From assembly GCF_030063145.1 (NCBI RefSeq), contig NZ_JASISM010000001.1, forward strand, positions 124,001-188,000: DNA of 64,000 nucleotides. The letters are read 5' to 3'. A program made the position numbers and the translations under genes. This DNA comes from Cryobacterium sp. PH31-L1. Lineage in GTDB: Bacteria; Actinomycetota; Actinomycetes; Actinomycetales; Microbacteriaceae. Below the pieces are notes generated by a model. That model was not told where the DNA came from. It saw only the letters and a list, made by a program, of their open reading frames with translations, and did not search any database. Numbering within the stretch: the stretch's first letter is position 1; every line of letters starts with the position of its first letter. Below, piece by piece: positions 9,957-18,876 of this stretch.

Positions 9957-10027
9957 CCGTGACTAGACCGAGAGTCCACCCCCCACTCGACCCGTCGGGG
10001 TATTGCCGCTAGGTTAGGACCACACGC

Positions 10028-10041
10028 AGCCCGTTCGGGCT
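10028..10041 (+). promoter_or_regulatory. Small hairpin before the WXG100 gene
   Basis: AGCCCG and CGGGCT form a perfect 6-bp stem with a TT loop, followed by CATTTCTTCT and then the GGGGGAC ribosome site of the WXG100 gene. It could attenuate or process the transcript so that the small substrate is made in a different amount from the ATPase. It is short, so the role is uncertain. Confidence 0.3.
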
Positions 10042-10061
10042 CATTTCTTCTGGGGGACAAC

Positions 10062-10358
10062 ATGGCCAATCTCAACGTGACCTATTCCGACATGACGGAT
10101 GCCGCTGGTCGCTTGACCTCGGGCAAGGACGACGTCATCACCAAGCTCGGCGAGCTGCAGACGCTGGTGAACAACCTGGTCGGCTCCGGCTTCGTGACCG
10201 ACTCCGCATCCGGCGCCTTCCAGGCCGCCTATGACGCTTTCACCCAGGGCACGACCCTCGCGGTCAACGGCCTTGATGGCATGAGCCAGTTCCTCTCCGC
10301 CGCTGCCGACGCACTCAGCAACGCGGACACCGAGCTCGGCAACGCTATCCGCGGCTAA
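10062..10358 (+). CDS. WXG100-family (ESAT-6-like) small secreted protein
   Basis: A 98-aa helical hairpin protein, the usual WXG100 length. Helix 1 covers about 5-38, the turn lies at VGSGFVTDS (40-48) and helix 2 covers about 50-95, with GAFQAAYDAF after the turn as in family members. The Trp of the WxG turn is missing (GSGF in its place) and no clear C-terminal YxxxD/E export signal is seen. Directly downstream of the EssC-type ATPase, with a strong GGGGGAC ribosome site. Most likely the substrate or structural partner of that ATPase; a single gene suggests a homodimer. Confidence 0.8.
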   Translation: MANLNVTYSDMTDAAGRLTSGKDDVITKLGELQTLVNNLVGSGFVTDSASGAFQAAYDAFTQGTTLAVNGLDGMSQFLSAAADALSNADTELGNAIRG

Positions 10359-10407
10359 GCATCCGTCGCAGTACAGGTTTGAAGCCCGCGAGCACCGGGG
10401 CGAACGG

Positions 10408-10734
10408 ATGAGCCGTCCAACCGAGTGGTACGCCCTGGGCTTGAACGGCGACCCGATTCCGGGCGATCCGAGTGCCGTGCTGACCGCTGCTGGGGAGTAA
10501 ACGAGCGTCGCCGAGGCCATCACGCGGGCCGCGGCAAACCTGCGTGCGTTGTCCGGGTGTGAGGGCTTGGTCAGCGAGGCTGTGTCGCCCAACACCCCCA
10601 TTTTGGGGGTGTACCATATGCCCCAGCGCGTGTCGGGGTCGAGCGACGCCGTTAAGATTGAACCTGAGACCAGCTGCGTCTTTGCGAACAAATACAAAGA
10701 TGCAAGACAGAAACAGTGCAGGTCGGGGGAATAA
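10408..10734 (+). pseudogene. Broken N-terminal segment of a T7SS-secreted effector
   Basis: ATG at 10408, after a GGGGCG site, opens a frame starting MSRPTEWYALGL and containing DPIPGDPSAV. This resembles the N-terminal signal segment of actinobacterial T7SS-secreted proteins (LGL.sDPiPGDP followed by an amphipathic helix). A TAA at 10498-10500 stops it after 30 residues. The same frame then continues with TSVAEAITRAAANLRALSG, the expected helix, before losing resemblance near a 9-bp hairpin at 10592-10612; the frame finally stops at 10732-10734. A Tyr codon turned to TAA would restore the helix. I read it as a degraded effector gene next to its WXG100 partner; no toxin domain remains. The family assignment is from memory of the motif. 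Confidence 0.6.
10592..10612. promoter_or_regulatory. Perfect 9-bp hairpin upstream of the kinase gene
   Basis: ACACCCCCA and TGGGGGTGT flank a TTT loop. No T tract follows, so a classical terminator is unlikely from sequence alone. It lies about 120 nt before the kinase start, inside the decayed effector frame, and could be an operator, a processing site or a debris junction. Confidence 0.4.
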
Positions 10735-11879
10735 TGGGCAGGCGGCTTCCTTCTGCTCCGCCCGTCTTGTCGGGCTACACCTACGTGCGCCCTCTCGGCA
10801 CCGGTGGCTTTGCCGACGTTTTTCTGTTCGAACAGAACATGCCGCGCCGTTCCGTGGCGGTCAAAGTGCTACTGCAGGACATCGTCGATGACGACGTACT
10901 GCGTTCCTTCAATGCCGAAGCGGACGTCATGGCGCGCCTCAGCTCGCATCCGTCCATTCTCACGGTCTACAACGCGAGTATCTCGGCCGATGGCCGCCCG
11001 TACCTGGTGATGGAGTTCTGCCCCGGCTCTTATTCGTCCCGGGAGCGTACCCAGCCGCTGTCCGTAGCCACCGTGCTCAATATCGCCGTGCGAATTGCCT
11101 GCGCTCTCGAGACAGCCCACCGTTCCAAGGTGCTGCACCGCGACATCAAGCCGTCCAATATTCTCACCACGACGTTCGGTGGCCCGGTGCTCGGTGACTT
11201 CGGCATCGCCGCGTCGCTGGCCGGCGGTGCCCGCGACGAGCTGTTCGCCATGTCGCTGCCGTGGAGCGCCCCGGAGGTCGTCGACGAACGCACCACGGGT
11301 ACGATCGCCACCGAGGTCTGGTCGTTCGGTGCCACGATATATTCGCTTCTGGCCGAACGGGCGCCGTTCGAACTGCCGGCCGGCTCCAATGGGTCGCGGG
11401 TGCAGCTGAAACAGCGCATCGGCCGCGCCAGATACACCAGCATCGGGCGAGCGGATGTTCCCGCCTCCTTCGAAAGCGCCCTCGCCCGCATGATGGGCCG
11501 CGACCCCTCCGCCCGCCAGGCGAGCATGCTCGAGTGTGCCTACGATCTGCAGCGCGTGGAACGCGACCTCGGCTTGCCGCTCACCGCGCTGGAGGTTGCC
11601 GACGAGGCGTGGGCATCCGCTGGAGCGCCGGTGGATTTTGACAACCACGAATCGCGTGGCGCTGTCATCTCCGATGTCATCATGCCCACCCTGCGCCCCG
11701 GCCCGCGGCGCAGCGCCCGTCGCCCCGCCTCGCAGACCCGCGAGGGCACCCTGCCGGACGCGAGCGACACGGCTCGCACCCGATTCACCCCGCTCACGCT
11801 GGGCCTGCTTCTGTCGAGTGCTGTCGTCGTCGGGATCGGAGCGACAGTGGGCGTGCTCGTGATCACCGGGGTGCTCTGA
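10734..11879 (+). CDS. PknB-type Ser/Thr protein kinase with C-terminal membrane anchor
   Basis: A 381-aa Hanks-type kinase. Glycine loop LGTGGFADV (21-29), catalytic K44 in VAVK, HRDIKPSN (135-142), DFG (155-157) and SAPEV (178-182) are all present. A basic, Pro-rich juxtamembrane stretch (about 315-350) and one membrane helix (about 354-378) follow. The chain ends right after the helix, so there is no PASTA or other sensor outside. ATG at 10734 is chosen over a GTG at 10716 because GGGGGA lies just before it. The stop overlaps the next ATG by 1 nt. With the PP2C at 24323 and two FHA proteins it forms a phospho-signalling set for this locus. Confidence 0.9.
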   Translation: MGRRLPSAPPVLSGYTYVRPLGTGGFADVFLFEQNMPRRSVAVKVLLQDIVDDDVLRSFNAEADVMARLSSHPSILTVYNASISADGRPYLVMEFCPGSYSSRERTQPLSVATVLNIAVRIACALETAHRSKVLHRDIKPSNILTTTFGGPVLGDFGIAASLAGGARDELFAMSLPWSAPEVVDERTTGTIATEVWSFGATIYSLLAERAPFELPAGSNGSRVQLKQRIGRARYTSIGRADVPASFESALARMMGRDPSARQASMLECAYDLQRVERDLGLPLTALEVADEAWASAGAPVDFDNHESRGAVISDVIMPTLRPGPRRSARRPASQTREGTLPDASDTARTRFTPLTLGLLLSSAVVVGIGATVGVLVITGVL

Positions 11880-14800
11880 TGGCCGGCAAACGGGCCCGCC
11901 GCAGCCTGCCCGTGCTGTCACAGGCCCGTCTCCGCGTTATTCGCATCGCCGCGGTCGCCGCAATCGGCGCGCTGCTGGCCACCGTGGCGATCGTCGTCGA
12001 TGGTTTCGACGTGAAGCAGACGCCGGTGAACGCGAGTTCGATCTGGGCTTTGCAGAGCGGCGACGGCAACCGTTACGCCCGCGTCAACACCGACCTCGGC
12101 GAACTCGATACCGTGAAAACCGTGCCGGCGCCGAGCGAACTGGTGCAAACCGATTCCACCGTGCTGCTCTACGCGCAGAACAACGAGAAGGTCGTCGACG
12201 TGAGCCTCGCGGCACCGATCGACCTCGGTGACGATGCCGGCGACTATGACAGCACCCCGGCCGGCACCCGTACCATCGTGTCGTCGGGTTCCTGGGTCGG
12301 TTATCTCACGAGCGCCGGAACGGTCTTCGCCGGAGCCGTCGGGGCCGACGAAGCACCCCGCGCCGTCAATCCTTACGCCGACGACGAGGTGGCCGAAGGC
12401 GAGACCCCGCGGGTCTACCGCTCCGACGCCATCGCGATCACACCGGACGGGGTGCTCTACAGCTACTCCAGCGAGGCCGCGAGCGTGCTGCGCTATTCCA
12501 TCGTCGATGACAAGATTCGCGATAGTGACGACGTGTCCGACGGTCCGGCCGAGCCCGGAAGCCAGCTGACCGTGGTCGGCGACAGCTGGGCGCTGCTCAG
12601 CGTGGTCGGCGACGAGCTGTGGCTGGCCGGGCAGAACGCTCCGACCCCGACCAACCTGAGCGAACTGGCGGTGCTGCAACGCCCGAGCAGCACCGCCGAC
12701 GACGTGCTTATCGCCGACCAGACCGGCCTGGTCTCCTTCGCGCTCGCCGACGGGGCCCGCACCGAACTGGTGGGCGATTCCGAGGCCGTGCTCGGTGCCC
12801 CCGCCGCGCCGACCCCTTTTAAAGGAGAACGCTACGCCGCCTGGCTGCCCGCCTCCGGTGCCGGCGGCACCTTGTTCAGTGAGGGCGACGGCGAATCCAC
12901 CCTCAGCTACGGCGCGGCACCGCCTACCGGAGACGCCGCCCCCGCGTTCCGCGCCAACGAATCGCTCATGATTCTCAACGACACCCGGAGCGGATGGGTG
13001 TGGACCGTTCCAGACGGTGCCCTGGTCGCCAGTTCCCAGGACTGGACCCTCGCAGCCGCCGAAGAACGCCAGCGCCAGGACGACGTGGAGGAAGCCTCAG
13101 AGGTCGTTGAACCCAAAGCCCCCATTGCCGTGCCCGATGCCTTCGGTGTGCGCATCGACCAGCTGGTCACGCTGCCGGTACTGCTCAACGACCATGACGC
13201 CAACGACGATGTACTGAGCGTCGTCCCCGCGTCGGTCACCGGCCTCGACCCCGATTTCGGCATCGTCACCGTCACCGATCAGAACCAGGCTCTCGCCGTG
13301 CAGGTGGCTCCCGGCGCTCGCGGCTCCGCCACGTTCAACTACGCCATCACCGACGGATCGCGCGCCGACGGCCTCGACTCCGCGTCGACCATGGTCACCC
13401 TCACCGTGCACGGCGACGAGATCAATTCGGCCCCGGTCTGGTGCGGCACCGACGGCTGCCTGCAGGACTGGCCGAGCCCCGAGGTGCAGCCCGGTGGCAC
13501 CGTGACCGTGCCGTTGCTGCCCGGCTGGGTCGATCCCGACGGCGACCCGATCTTCGTCGCATCCGCTGTGAACACCACCGCCAACGGATCGGTCAGCGTG
13601 ACCCCGGCCGGCGTGCTCGTCTACAAGCACCCGAACGCGGCCGAACAGGCCGCCCAGTCGGCCACGATTCTGGTGCGCGTCTCCGACATCCATGGCGCTT
13701 CGACCGAGAAGGTGCTCACTATCGTGGTCACGCCGACGCCACGGCTCACCGTTGAACCGTTCGCACTGCTCGCTTCGGTGAACGAGCGCCTCACGGTGAA
13801 CCCGGCCGAGTACATTTCGGGCGCCGCCGGGCTCTACCGCATCACATCGGCGACGACACCCTCGAGCGCCGAGGGATCGACCGTGAGCATCACGGCGAAC
13901 GGTACTGCCTTCGACTTTTCCGCGACAGTCGTGGGCAACTACACCGTCAGTCTCACCATCGCCGACGACGTGAGCGAGGTCGTCACGCTCGCGCGCATTT
14001 CGGTGGTGTCAGCGGATGCCCAGCCACTCACGACCTCCCCGGTAACTGTTTTCGTGCGGCCCAAGGCCGACACCAGCGTTGACGTTTTCACCGCCGTCTC
14101 CAATCCGGCTGGCCGAGTGCTTCTGCTCGGCGAGGCCATTCCCGAAACCGTCTTCGGGGCCTCGCTCAGCGTCGATGTCGTCGGGCAGAACATTTTGCGC
14201 GTACGCGGTTCGACCGCCGACGAACGACCGGGCAAGCTCGGCACCGTGCGCTACACGGTGTCGGACGGCACCGACAACCCGCTCTATACCGTGCGCGGTG
14301 AGGCCACCGTCTACCTGCTTCCGGCATCCGTTCCGCAGACGCCGATCGCCATGAACGACAGCGTCTCGGTGCGCGTTGGCGCACAGATCGACATTCCGGT
14401 GCTCGCCAACGATGTGGCCCCCGACGGCAACATCGTGATGCTCAACGCCGAATCGGTGCAGAATCGCAGTGACCGCGGCCTCGCCTTCGCGGCCGGTGCC
14501 GAGCTGCGCTACCTCGCCCCCGACGAACCGGGCAATTACGAGCTGGCTTACAGCGTGTACACCGCAGGCTCACCCGAACTCATCGACTCGGCCGTGGTCT
14601 CGGTCGAGGTGCTCGCCGACGGCGAGAACACGGCGCCCCAGCCGCACACCCTCTACGGTCGGGTGCTATCGGGCGAGACCATCGAGATTCCCTTTGACAG
14701 CTTCGGTACCGACCCCGACGGTGACACCGTCGTGCTCGACCGGGTGCTCACCCAGCCGGCCCGCGGAACGGCCTCGCTCAACGCCACCGGCGATGCCGTC

Positions 14801-17800
14801 GTCTATTCCAGCCCCCGCGACTATCACGGCGCCATCGAATTTCAGTACCGCGTACGCGACACCGCCGGAACCACCGGCGTCGCACTCGTGCGCATCGGCG
14901 TGCTCGACCAGCGCTCCAATCCGAGCCCGATCACCTTCAGCGACTACGTCGAGGTGCAGGCCGGGCCCGACAACCAGGTCGTCGTTTTCCCCGCCGCCAA
15001 CGACATCGAACCCGGCGGCGGCAGCCTCACCCTCAGCCAGGTCACACCCGACGCCGCGGCCGGAACCGCTGAGTACGACGCGCTGGCCGGGCGCATCGAC
15101 TCCGTCACCAACGAGCGCGTGGTGTTCACGGCCGGTGACGAGCCTAGCCTGCTCACCTTCGTCTACTCGGTGACCAACGCCAACGACGACGTCGGCCAGG
15201 GACTCATCGTGGTCAAGGTGGTGCGCACCTCGGTTCCCGACTACCCGGTCGTGATCGATACCACCCTGACCCTCGACGAACGAGACGGGTTCCCCAGAGG
15301 CATCGACGTGGTGACCGACAAGGTGTCGTGGAACTCCGGAGATGTCGGGGGTCTCACCCTGACCCTGTGGGGAAACCACCCCGGCCTCGACGTGTCGGGC
15401 TGGAAGATTCGTGGCGACGTCCCCGACGAGGGACTACTCGCCCCGTTCGCCCTGACCGGCCCGAATTTTCAGGGCATCGAGGTGACCACCTACGGGTTCC
15501 TGCGCATTCCAGCGAAGGATGCCATCATCATCGCGCTCAAAAAGGGCAACGTCGACCAAAACGTGCGGGAAGACGCCTCGGTCAGCTTTGACCTGAAGAG
15601 CCTCGTCTCGATTCCCGCCGGGACCACGCTGGAACTGCAGCGCACGGGCATCCGTTCGTCGGGGGAGCGAGGCAAGGCGACCTGCACCTTCGACTCCGGC
15701 ACGACGGTCACCTACACGGCCGGTTCCGATGCGCCCTGGACCGACTCCTGCACGGTGCCGGCCCGCATCGACGGGCAAGAGGATTACACGCAGCTGGTCG
15801 TGCCCATCGTGGTCGAGCCGCTCGACCCCCAGCCGGAACTGCGCCCGGCCGCGCTGACCGAGAGCCCGGGAGCCGACGCCGTACGCTACGACCTCAGCCA
15901 CATGGTTGAGTGGCAGGGCAAAGGCGACGTTCCCGCCCTGACCTTTGAGATCGAGTTCTCGTCCGATCAGTTCACCGTCACGCAGGACCGCTCGATTCTC
16001 ACGATCGGTGTCGCCGACAACGCCGTGGCCGGCCGTGAGGCTGCTGTCACGGTGAGCCTGTCGAGTCACCGCGAGGCGATTCCGGCGGTGCTCTCGCTCA
16101 AGGTGGGCCCGGCTCCGAGCGAACTGCCCAAGGGCGGCACCGTAGCAACGACCTGCACCCAGTCGTCGGGATCGAGCTGCTCGATTGCGGTCGTCGGCAC
16201 TCCCGGCGAGGTCAACCTGTACCGCGGAACACCGCTCGCATTGGTCTCGGTCACCGCCCCGAGCACCTGCGTTGGAGTGTCGTTCTCGGTCGAGAATTCC
16301 AAGAATGTTCGGGCCACCTGGTCGGGCGACACCGCCGGCGGTGTCTGCGAGGCAAGTTTTGTGGTGCGCGACGCGCAGGGCAAGCTCAGCGCCGGCACCC
16401 GCAACGGGTCGATCACGGTGGACCTGCAGGGCTATCCGAAAGCGCCGAACGCCGTGGCACAGATCGCCTACGGCGACCGGTCGGTGACTCTCTCGGTGAG
16501 CCCCGGCGGCGCTAACGCGGCCTACCCGTCCCTCGAAGGCTTCAACCTGTACCGCAATGGCGCTTCGGTGGCGAACTGCGACGCGTTGGGCGACTGCGGC
16601 GTGATTCGAACCGCCGAGAACGGTGACAAGGCGCTCTACGAGGCCAAAGCCGTCAACGCGGTTGGTGAATCGCGGAGTGCGGTCAGCGTGACGGCCTGGT
16701 CGTACGACACTCCCGGCATGGGCACACTCACTGTGGAGCCGGTCTTCGACGAACGGACGACGACGGCGCAGGGCGTTGTGACGGTGACGATCGAGAACGA
16801 CGACCCGTCAACCAACCGTTACAGCGTCAACGGTACCGAAGAACCCGTCGCCGTCCCCGGCGTGGGCACGACAGAATTCAGCCGCACACTGCCCGTTGGT
16901 GAGCAGACGATCACTGTCACCCCGCTCAGCAAGGATGACCAGCCAGCGGGCAGCGGGCCCACGAACCTGTCGGTCAACCAGACGGTGACAGTGGCGGGAA
17001 GTCCCTCGATCACGGCGGGCACTCTGACCTCCGAGAACACCTCGATCACGGTGTCGGGAACCGAGCCAAACAAGAACTTCAGCGCTGAGCCCGAACATAT
17101 TCTGTATGTGGCATCGACCACGCCGGATCCCGTTTGCACGTTCACTCGGGCGGCAATAACTTCGGCCGGCAACCGCACCTCGCCGGACTCCACGATCGAT
17201 GGCCTCACCAAGCACACCAAGTACTATGTCGCGGTCTGCTATTCCAACGGATATGGCGAGGCGGCCGGCAGCGCGGGCTCCATCACCACCTGGGTGCAGC
17301 CTTCCGCCCCGGGCGACGGCTCATACACCTACGGCATGGCAACACCGGCCAGCGGACAGTACCTGCTCACGACGCCCACCTCGTCGGCCACAGTGCCCGC
17401 CGACTTCGTGGCCGACTGGGAGCACTACAGCGTTGCAACCGGCTCGTCTGTATTCGGCGCCGATCCCGGCATCAGGGTGAGGTACTGCGCCGAGGACACC
17501 GAAGATGCGCTGTGCAGCGACTGGTCGGCGGTGACAGCAGCGGATGCCGACCGCGCCTGGCAGGTCGAGTACAGAGTGACCGGACTCACCACTGACCTGT
17601 GTCGGATCAACGACACGCTGGGAGTCGCCGTCGTAGCGACCGCCGGGCTCGCCGCGGCGACGGTCACCGGTGCCGACTACTACTACCCCGATTCCCAAGG
17701 TGCGTCGGCGTGGCACCGAGTCGAGGGCAGCACTGTTCCCGGCAATGCAACTTCGGTCAGGAACGTGACCTGGAAGCTCGTCTGGTCGGGCGAGAGCACG

Positions 17801-17857
17801 TCCGGACTCGACGACACGACCGGACCACCCGTTACCACTGAGACCGGCTGCGCCTAG
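11879..17857 (+). CDS. Giant membrane-anchored Ig-like/cadherin-like surface protein
   Basis: A 1992-aa protein with a basic N-terminus, one membrane helix (about 20-40, signal-anchor) and an extracytoplasmic remainder. Residues about 45-400 form a beta-rich region. From about 413 come repeated Ig/cadherin-like units opening with a P.A..D...V pattern and carrying PVLLNDHDAND, PVLANDVAPDGN, DPDGDPIF and DPDGDTVV (starts near 413, 519, 821, 918, 1015). The DxDGD sites suggest Ca binding. A fibronectin III-like unit starts near 1520 (LEGFNLYRNG). No LPXTG or C-terminal anchor is seen. It is co-transcribed with the kinase (1-nt overlap). Probably a large envelope or adhesive component of the EssC locus; its exact role is unknown. 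Confidence 0.75.
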   Translation: MAGKRARRSLPVLSQARLRVIRIAAVAAIGALLATVAIVVDGFDVKQTPVNASSIWALQSGDGNRYARVNTDLGELDTVKTVPAPSELVQTDSTVLLYAQNNEKVVDVSLAAPIDLGDDAGDYDSTPAGTRTIVSSGSWVGYLTSAGTVFAGAVGADEAPRAVNPYADDEVAEGETPRVYRSDAIAITPDGVLYSYSSEAASVLRYSIVDDKIRDSDDVSDGPAEPGSQLTVVGDSWALLSVVGDELWLAGQNAPTPTNLSELAVLQRPSSTADDVLIADQTGLVSFALADGARTELVGDSEAVLGAPAAPTPFKGERYAAWLPASGAGGTLFSEGDGESTLSYGAAPPTGDAAPAFRANESLMILNDTRSGWVWTVPDGALVASSQDWTLAAAEERQRQDDVEEASEVVEPKAPIAVPDAFGVRIDQLVTLPVLLNDHDANDDVLSVVPASVTGLDPDFGIVTVTDQNQALAVQVAPGARGSATFNYAITDGSRADGLDSASTMVTLTVHGDEINSAPVWCGTDGCLQDWPSPEVQPGGTVTVPLLPGWVDPDGDPIFVASAVNTTANGSVSVTPAGVLVYKHPNAAEQAAQSATILVRVSDIHGASTEKVLTIVVTPTPRLTVEPFALLASVNERLTVNPAEYISGAAGLYRITSATTPSSAEGSTVSITANGTAFDFSATVVGNYTVSLTIADDVSEVVTLARISVVSADAQPLTTSPVTVFVRPKADTSVDVFTAVSNPAGRVLLLGEAIPETVFGASLSVDVVGQNILRVRGSTADERPGKLGTVRYTVSDGTDNPLYTVRGEATVYLLPASVPQTPIAMNDSVSVRVGAQIDIPVLANDVAPDGNIVMLNAESVQNRSDRGLAFAAGAELRYLAPDEPGNYELAYSVYTAGSPELIDSAVVSVEVLADGENTAPQPHTLYGRVLSGETIEIPFDSFGTDPDGDTVVLDRVLTQPARGTASLNATGDAVVYSSPRDYHGAIEFQYRVRDTAGTTGVALVRIGVLDQRSNPSPITFSDYVEVQAGPDNQVVVFPAANDIEPGGGSLTLSQVTPDAAAGTAEYDALAGRIDSVTNERVVFTAGDEPSLLTFVYSVTNANDDVGQGLIVVKVVRTSVPDYPVVIDTTLTLDERDGFPRGIDVVTDKVSWNSGDVGGLTLTLWGNHPGLDVSGWKIRGDVPDEGLLAPFALTGPNFQGIEVTTYGFLRIPAKDAIIIALKKGNVDQNVREDASVSFDLKSLVSIPAGTTLELQRTGIRSSGERGKATCTFDSGTTVTYTAGSDAPWTDSCTVPARIDGQEDYTQLVVPIVVEPLDPQPELRPAALTESPGADAVRYDLSHMVEWQGKGDVPALTFEIEFSSDQFTVTQDRSILTIGVADNAVAGREAAVTVSLSSHREAIPAVLSLKVGPAPSELPKGGTVATTCTQSSGSSCSIAVVGTPGEVNLYRGTPLALVSVTAPSTCVGVSFSVENSKNVRATWSGDTAGGVCEASFVVRDAQGKLSAGTRNGSITVDLQGYPKAPNAVAQIAYGDRSVTLSVSPGGANAAYPSLEGFNLYRNGASVANCDALGDCGVIRTAENGDKALYEAKAVNAVGESRSAVSVTAWSYDTPGMGTLTVEPVFDERTTTAQGVVTVTIENDDPSTNRYSVNGTEEPVAVPGVGTTEFSRTLPVGEQTITVTPLSKDDQPAGSGPTNLSVNQTVTVAGSPSITAGTLTSENTSITVSGTEPNKNFSAEPEHILYVASTTPDPVCTFTRAAITSAGNRTSPDSTIDGLTKHTKYYVAVCYSNGYGEAAGSAGSITTWVQPSAPGDGSYTYGMATPASGQYLLTTPTSSATVPADFVADWEHYSVATGSSVFGADPGIRVRYCAEDTEDALCSDWSAVTAADADRAWQVEYRVTGLTTDLCRINDTLGVAVVATAGLAAATVTGADYYYPDSQGASAWHRVEGSTVPGNATSVRNVTWKLVWSGESTSGLDDTTGPPVTTETGCA

Positions 17858-17910
17858 CCAGAGCCAGCACCCCTTCTTGCACGCATCGCCCCACTGAAAG
17901 AGCCACACAC

Positions 17911-18876
17911 ATGACAATCACCACGGAGCAGTCAGACTGGTTTTCCGCGACCTTCACGATGATGGTCGACAACGTCGAGCAGGTCGTTCTCGGCAAGCGC
18001 CACGTGATCGAACTCGCCTTCACCGCGATGGTCAGCGAGGGCCACCTGCTGCTCGAGGACTACCCGGGTACCGGCAAGACCTCGCTCGCCCGTGCCATGT
18101 CGCAGACCGTGCAGGGAGTCTCCACCCGCATCCAGTTCACTCCGGACCTGCTGCCCGGCGACGTCACCGGCATCACGGTCTATGACCAGAAGACCGGCGA
18201 GTTCGAGTTTCACAGCGGACCGATCTTCGCCAACGTCGTACTCGCCGACGAGATCAACCGTGCCAGCCCCAAGACCCAGTCTGCGCTGCTCGAAGCGATG
18301 GAGGAGGGCAACGTCACCATCGACGGCGTCACCCGCTCCACCGGGGTGCCGTTCCTGGTGATCGCCACTCAGAACCCGATCGAGCAGGCCGGCACCTACC
18401 GGCTGCCCGAAGCGCAGCTCGACCGCTTCATGATGAAGGCGTCGCTCGGCTACCCCGACCTCGCCTCGACCATTCGCATTCTCGAAGGCACCGCCGACGT
18501 GCGCCACGAACTCGCCCCGGTGATCACCCCGCAGGCGCTCGTCAGCATGAGCGACATCTCCCGCGGAGTGTTCGTGAACCCCCTGGTCTACGACTACATC
18601 GGCCGGCTGGTCGAGGCCACCCGGGATGCCCGCCAGGTGCGCATGGGCGTCAGCGTGCGTGGCGCCCGCGCCCTCACCAAGGCCGCCAAGACCTGGGCCG
18701 TCGCCCACGGCCGCACCTTCGTCACCCCCGACGACGTCAAGGCCCTCGCCGACCAAGTGCTGGCACACCGCTGCGTGCTCGACCCGGAGGCCGAGTTCGA
18801 CGGCGTCACCGCGAGCGCCGTCATCGGCCAGATTCTGCTCGACGTCGTGCCTCCCAGTCGGAGCGATTTGGCGTGA
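17911..18876 (+). CDS. MoxR-family AAA+ ATPase
   Basis: A 321-aa AAA+ protein of the MoxR/RavA clade, which acts as a chaperone-like ATPase for partner complexes. Walker A is DYPGTGKTS (about 51-59), Walker B is VLADEINRA (about 110-118), with the sensor segment TQNPIEQ and the family arginine region near LPEAQLDRF. It is followed by DUF58 and a transglutaminase-fold membrane protein, the standard MoxR neighbourhood. GTGA overlap (4 nt) with the next start indicates coupling. Confidence 0.93.
   Translation: MTITTEQSDWFSATFTMMVDNVEQVVLGKRHVIELAFTAMVSEGHLLLEDYPGTGKTSLARAMSQTVQGVSTRIQFTPDLLPGDVTGITVYDQKTGEFEFHSGPIFANVVLADEINRASPKTQSALLEAMEEGNVTIDGVTRSTGVPFLVIATQNPIEQAGTYRLPEAQLDRFMMKASLGYPDLASTIRILEGTADVRHELAPVITPQALVSMSDISRGVFVNPLVYDYIGRLVEATRDARQVRMGVSVRGARALTKAAKTWAVAHGRTFVTPDDVKALADQVLAHRCVLDPEAEFDGVTASAVIGQILLDVVPPSRSDLA

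Noticed and set aside
12228-12822. Other open frames within the giant Ig-like gene
   Set aside because: Pro/Arg-rich shadows with no motif; the main frame is continuous over 5979 nt.
17800-17857. Sortase anchor at the end of the giant Ig-like protein
   Set aside because: The C-terminus ends in TTETGCA with no LPXTG-like motif, hydrophobic helix or basic tail.
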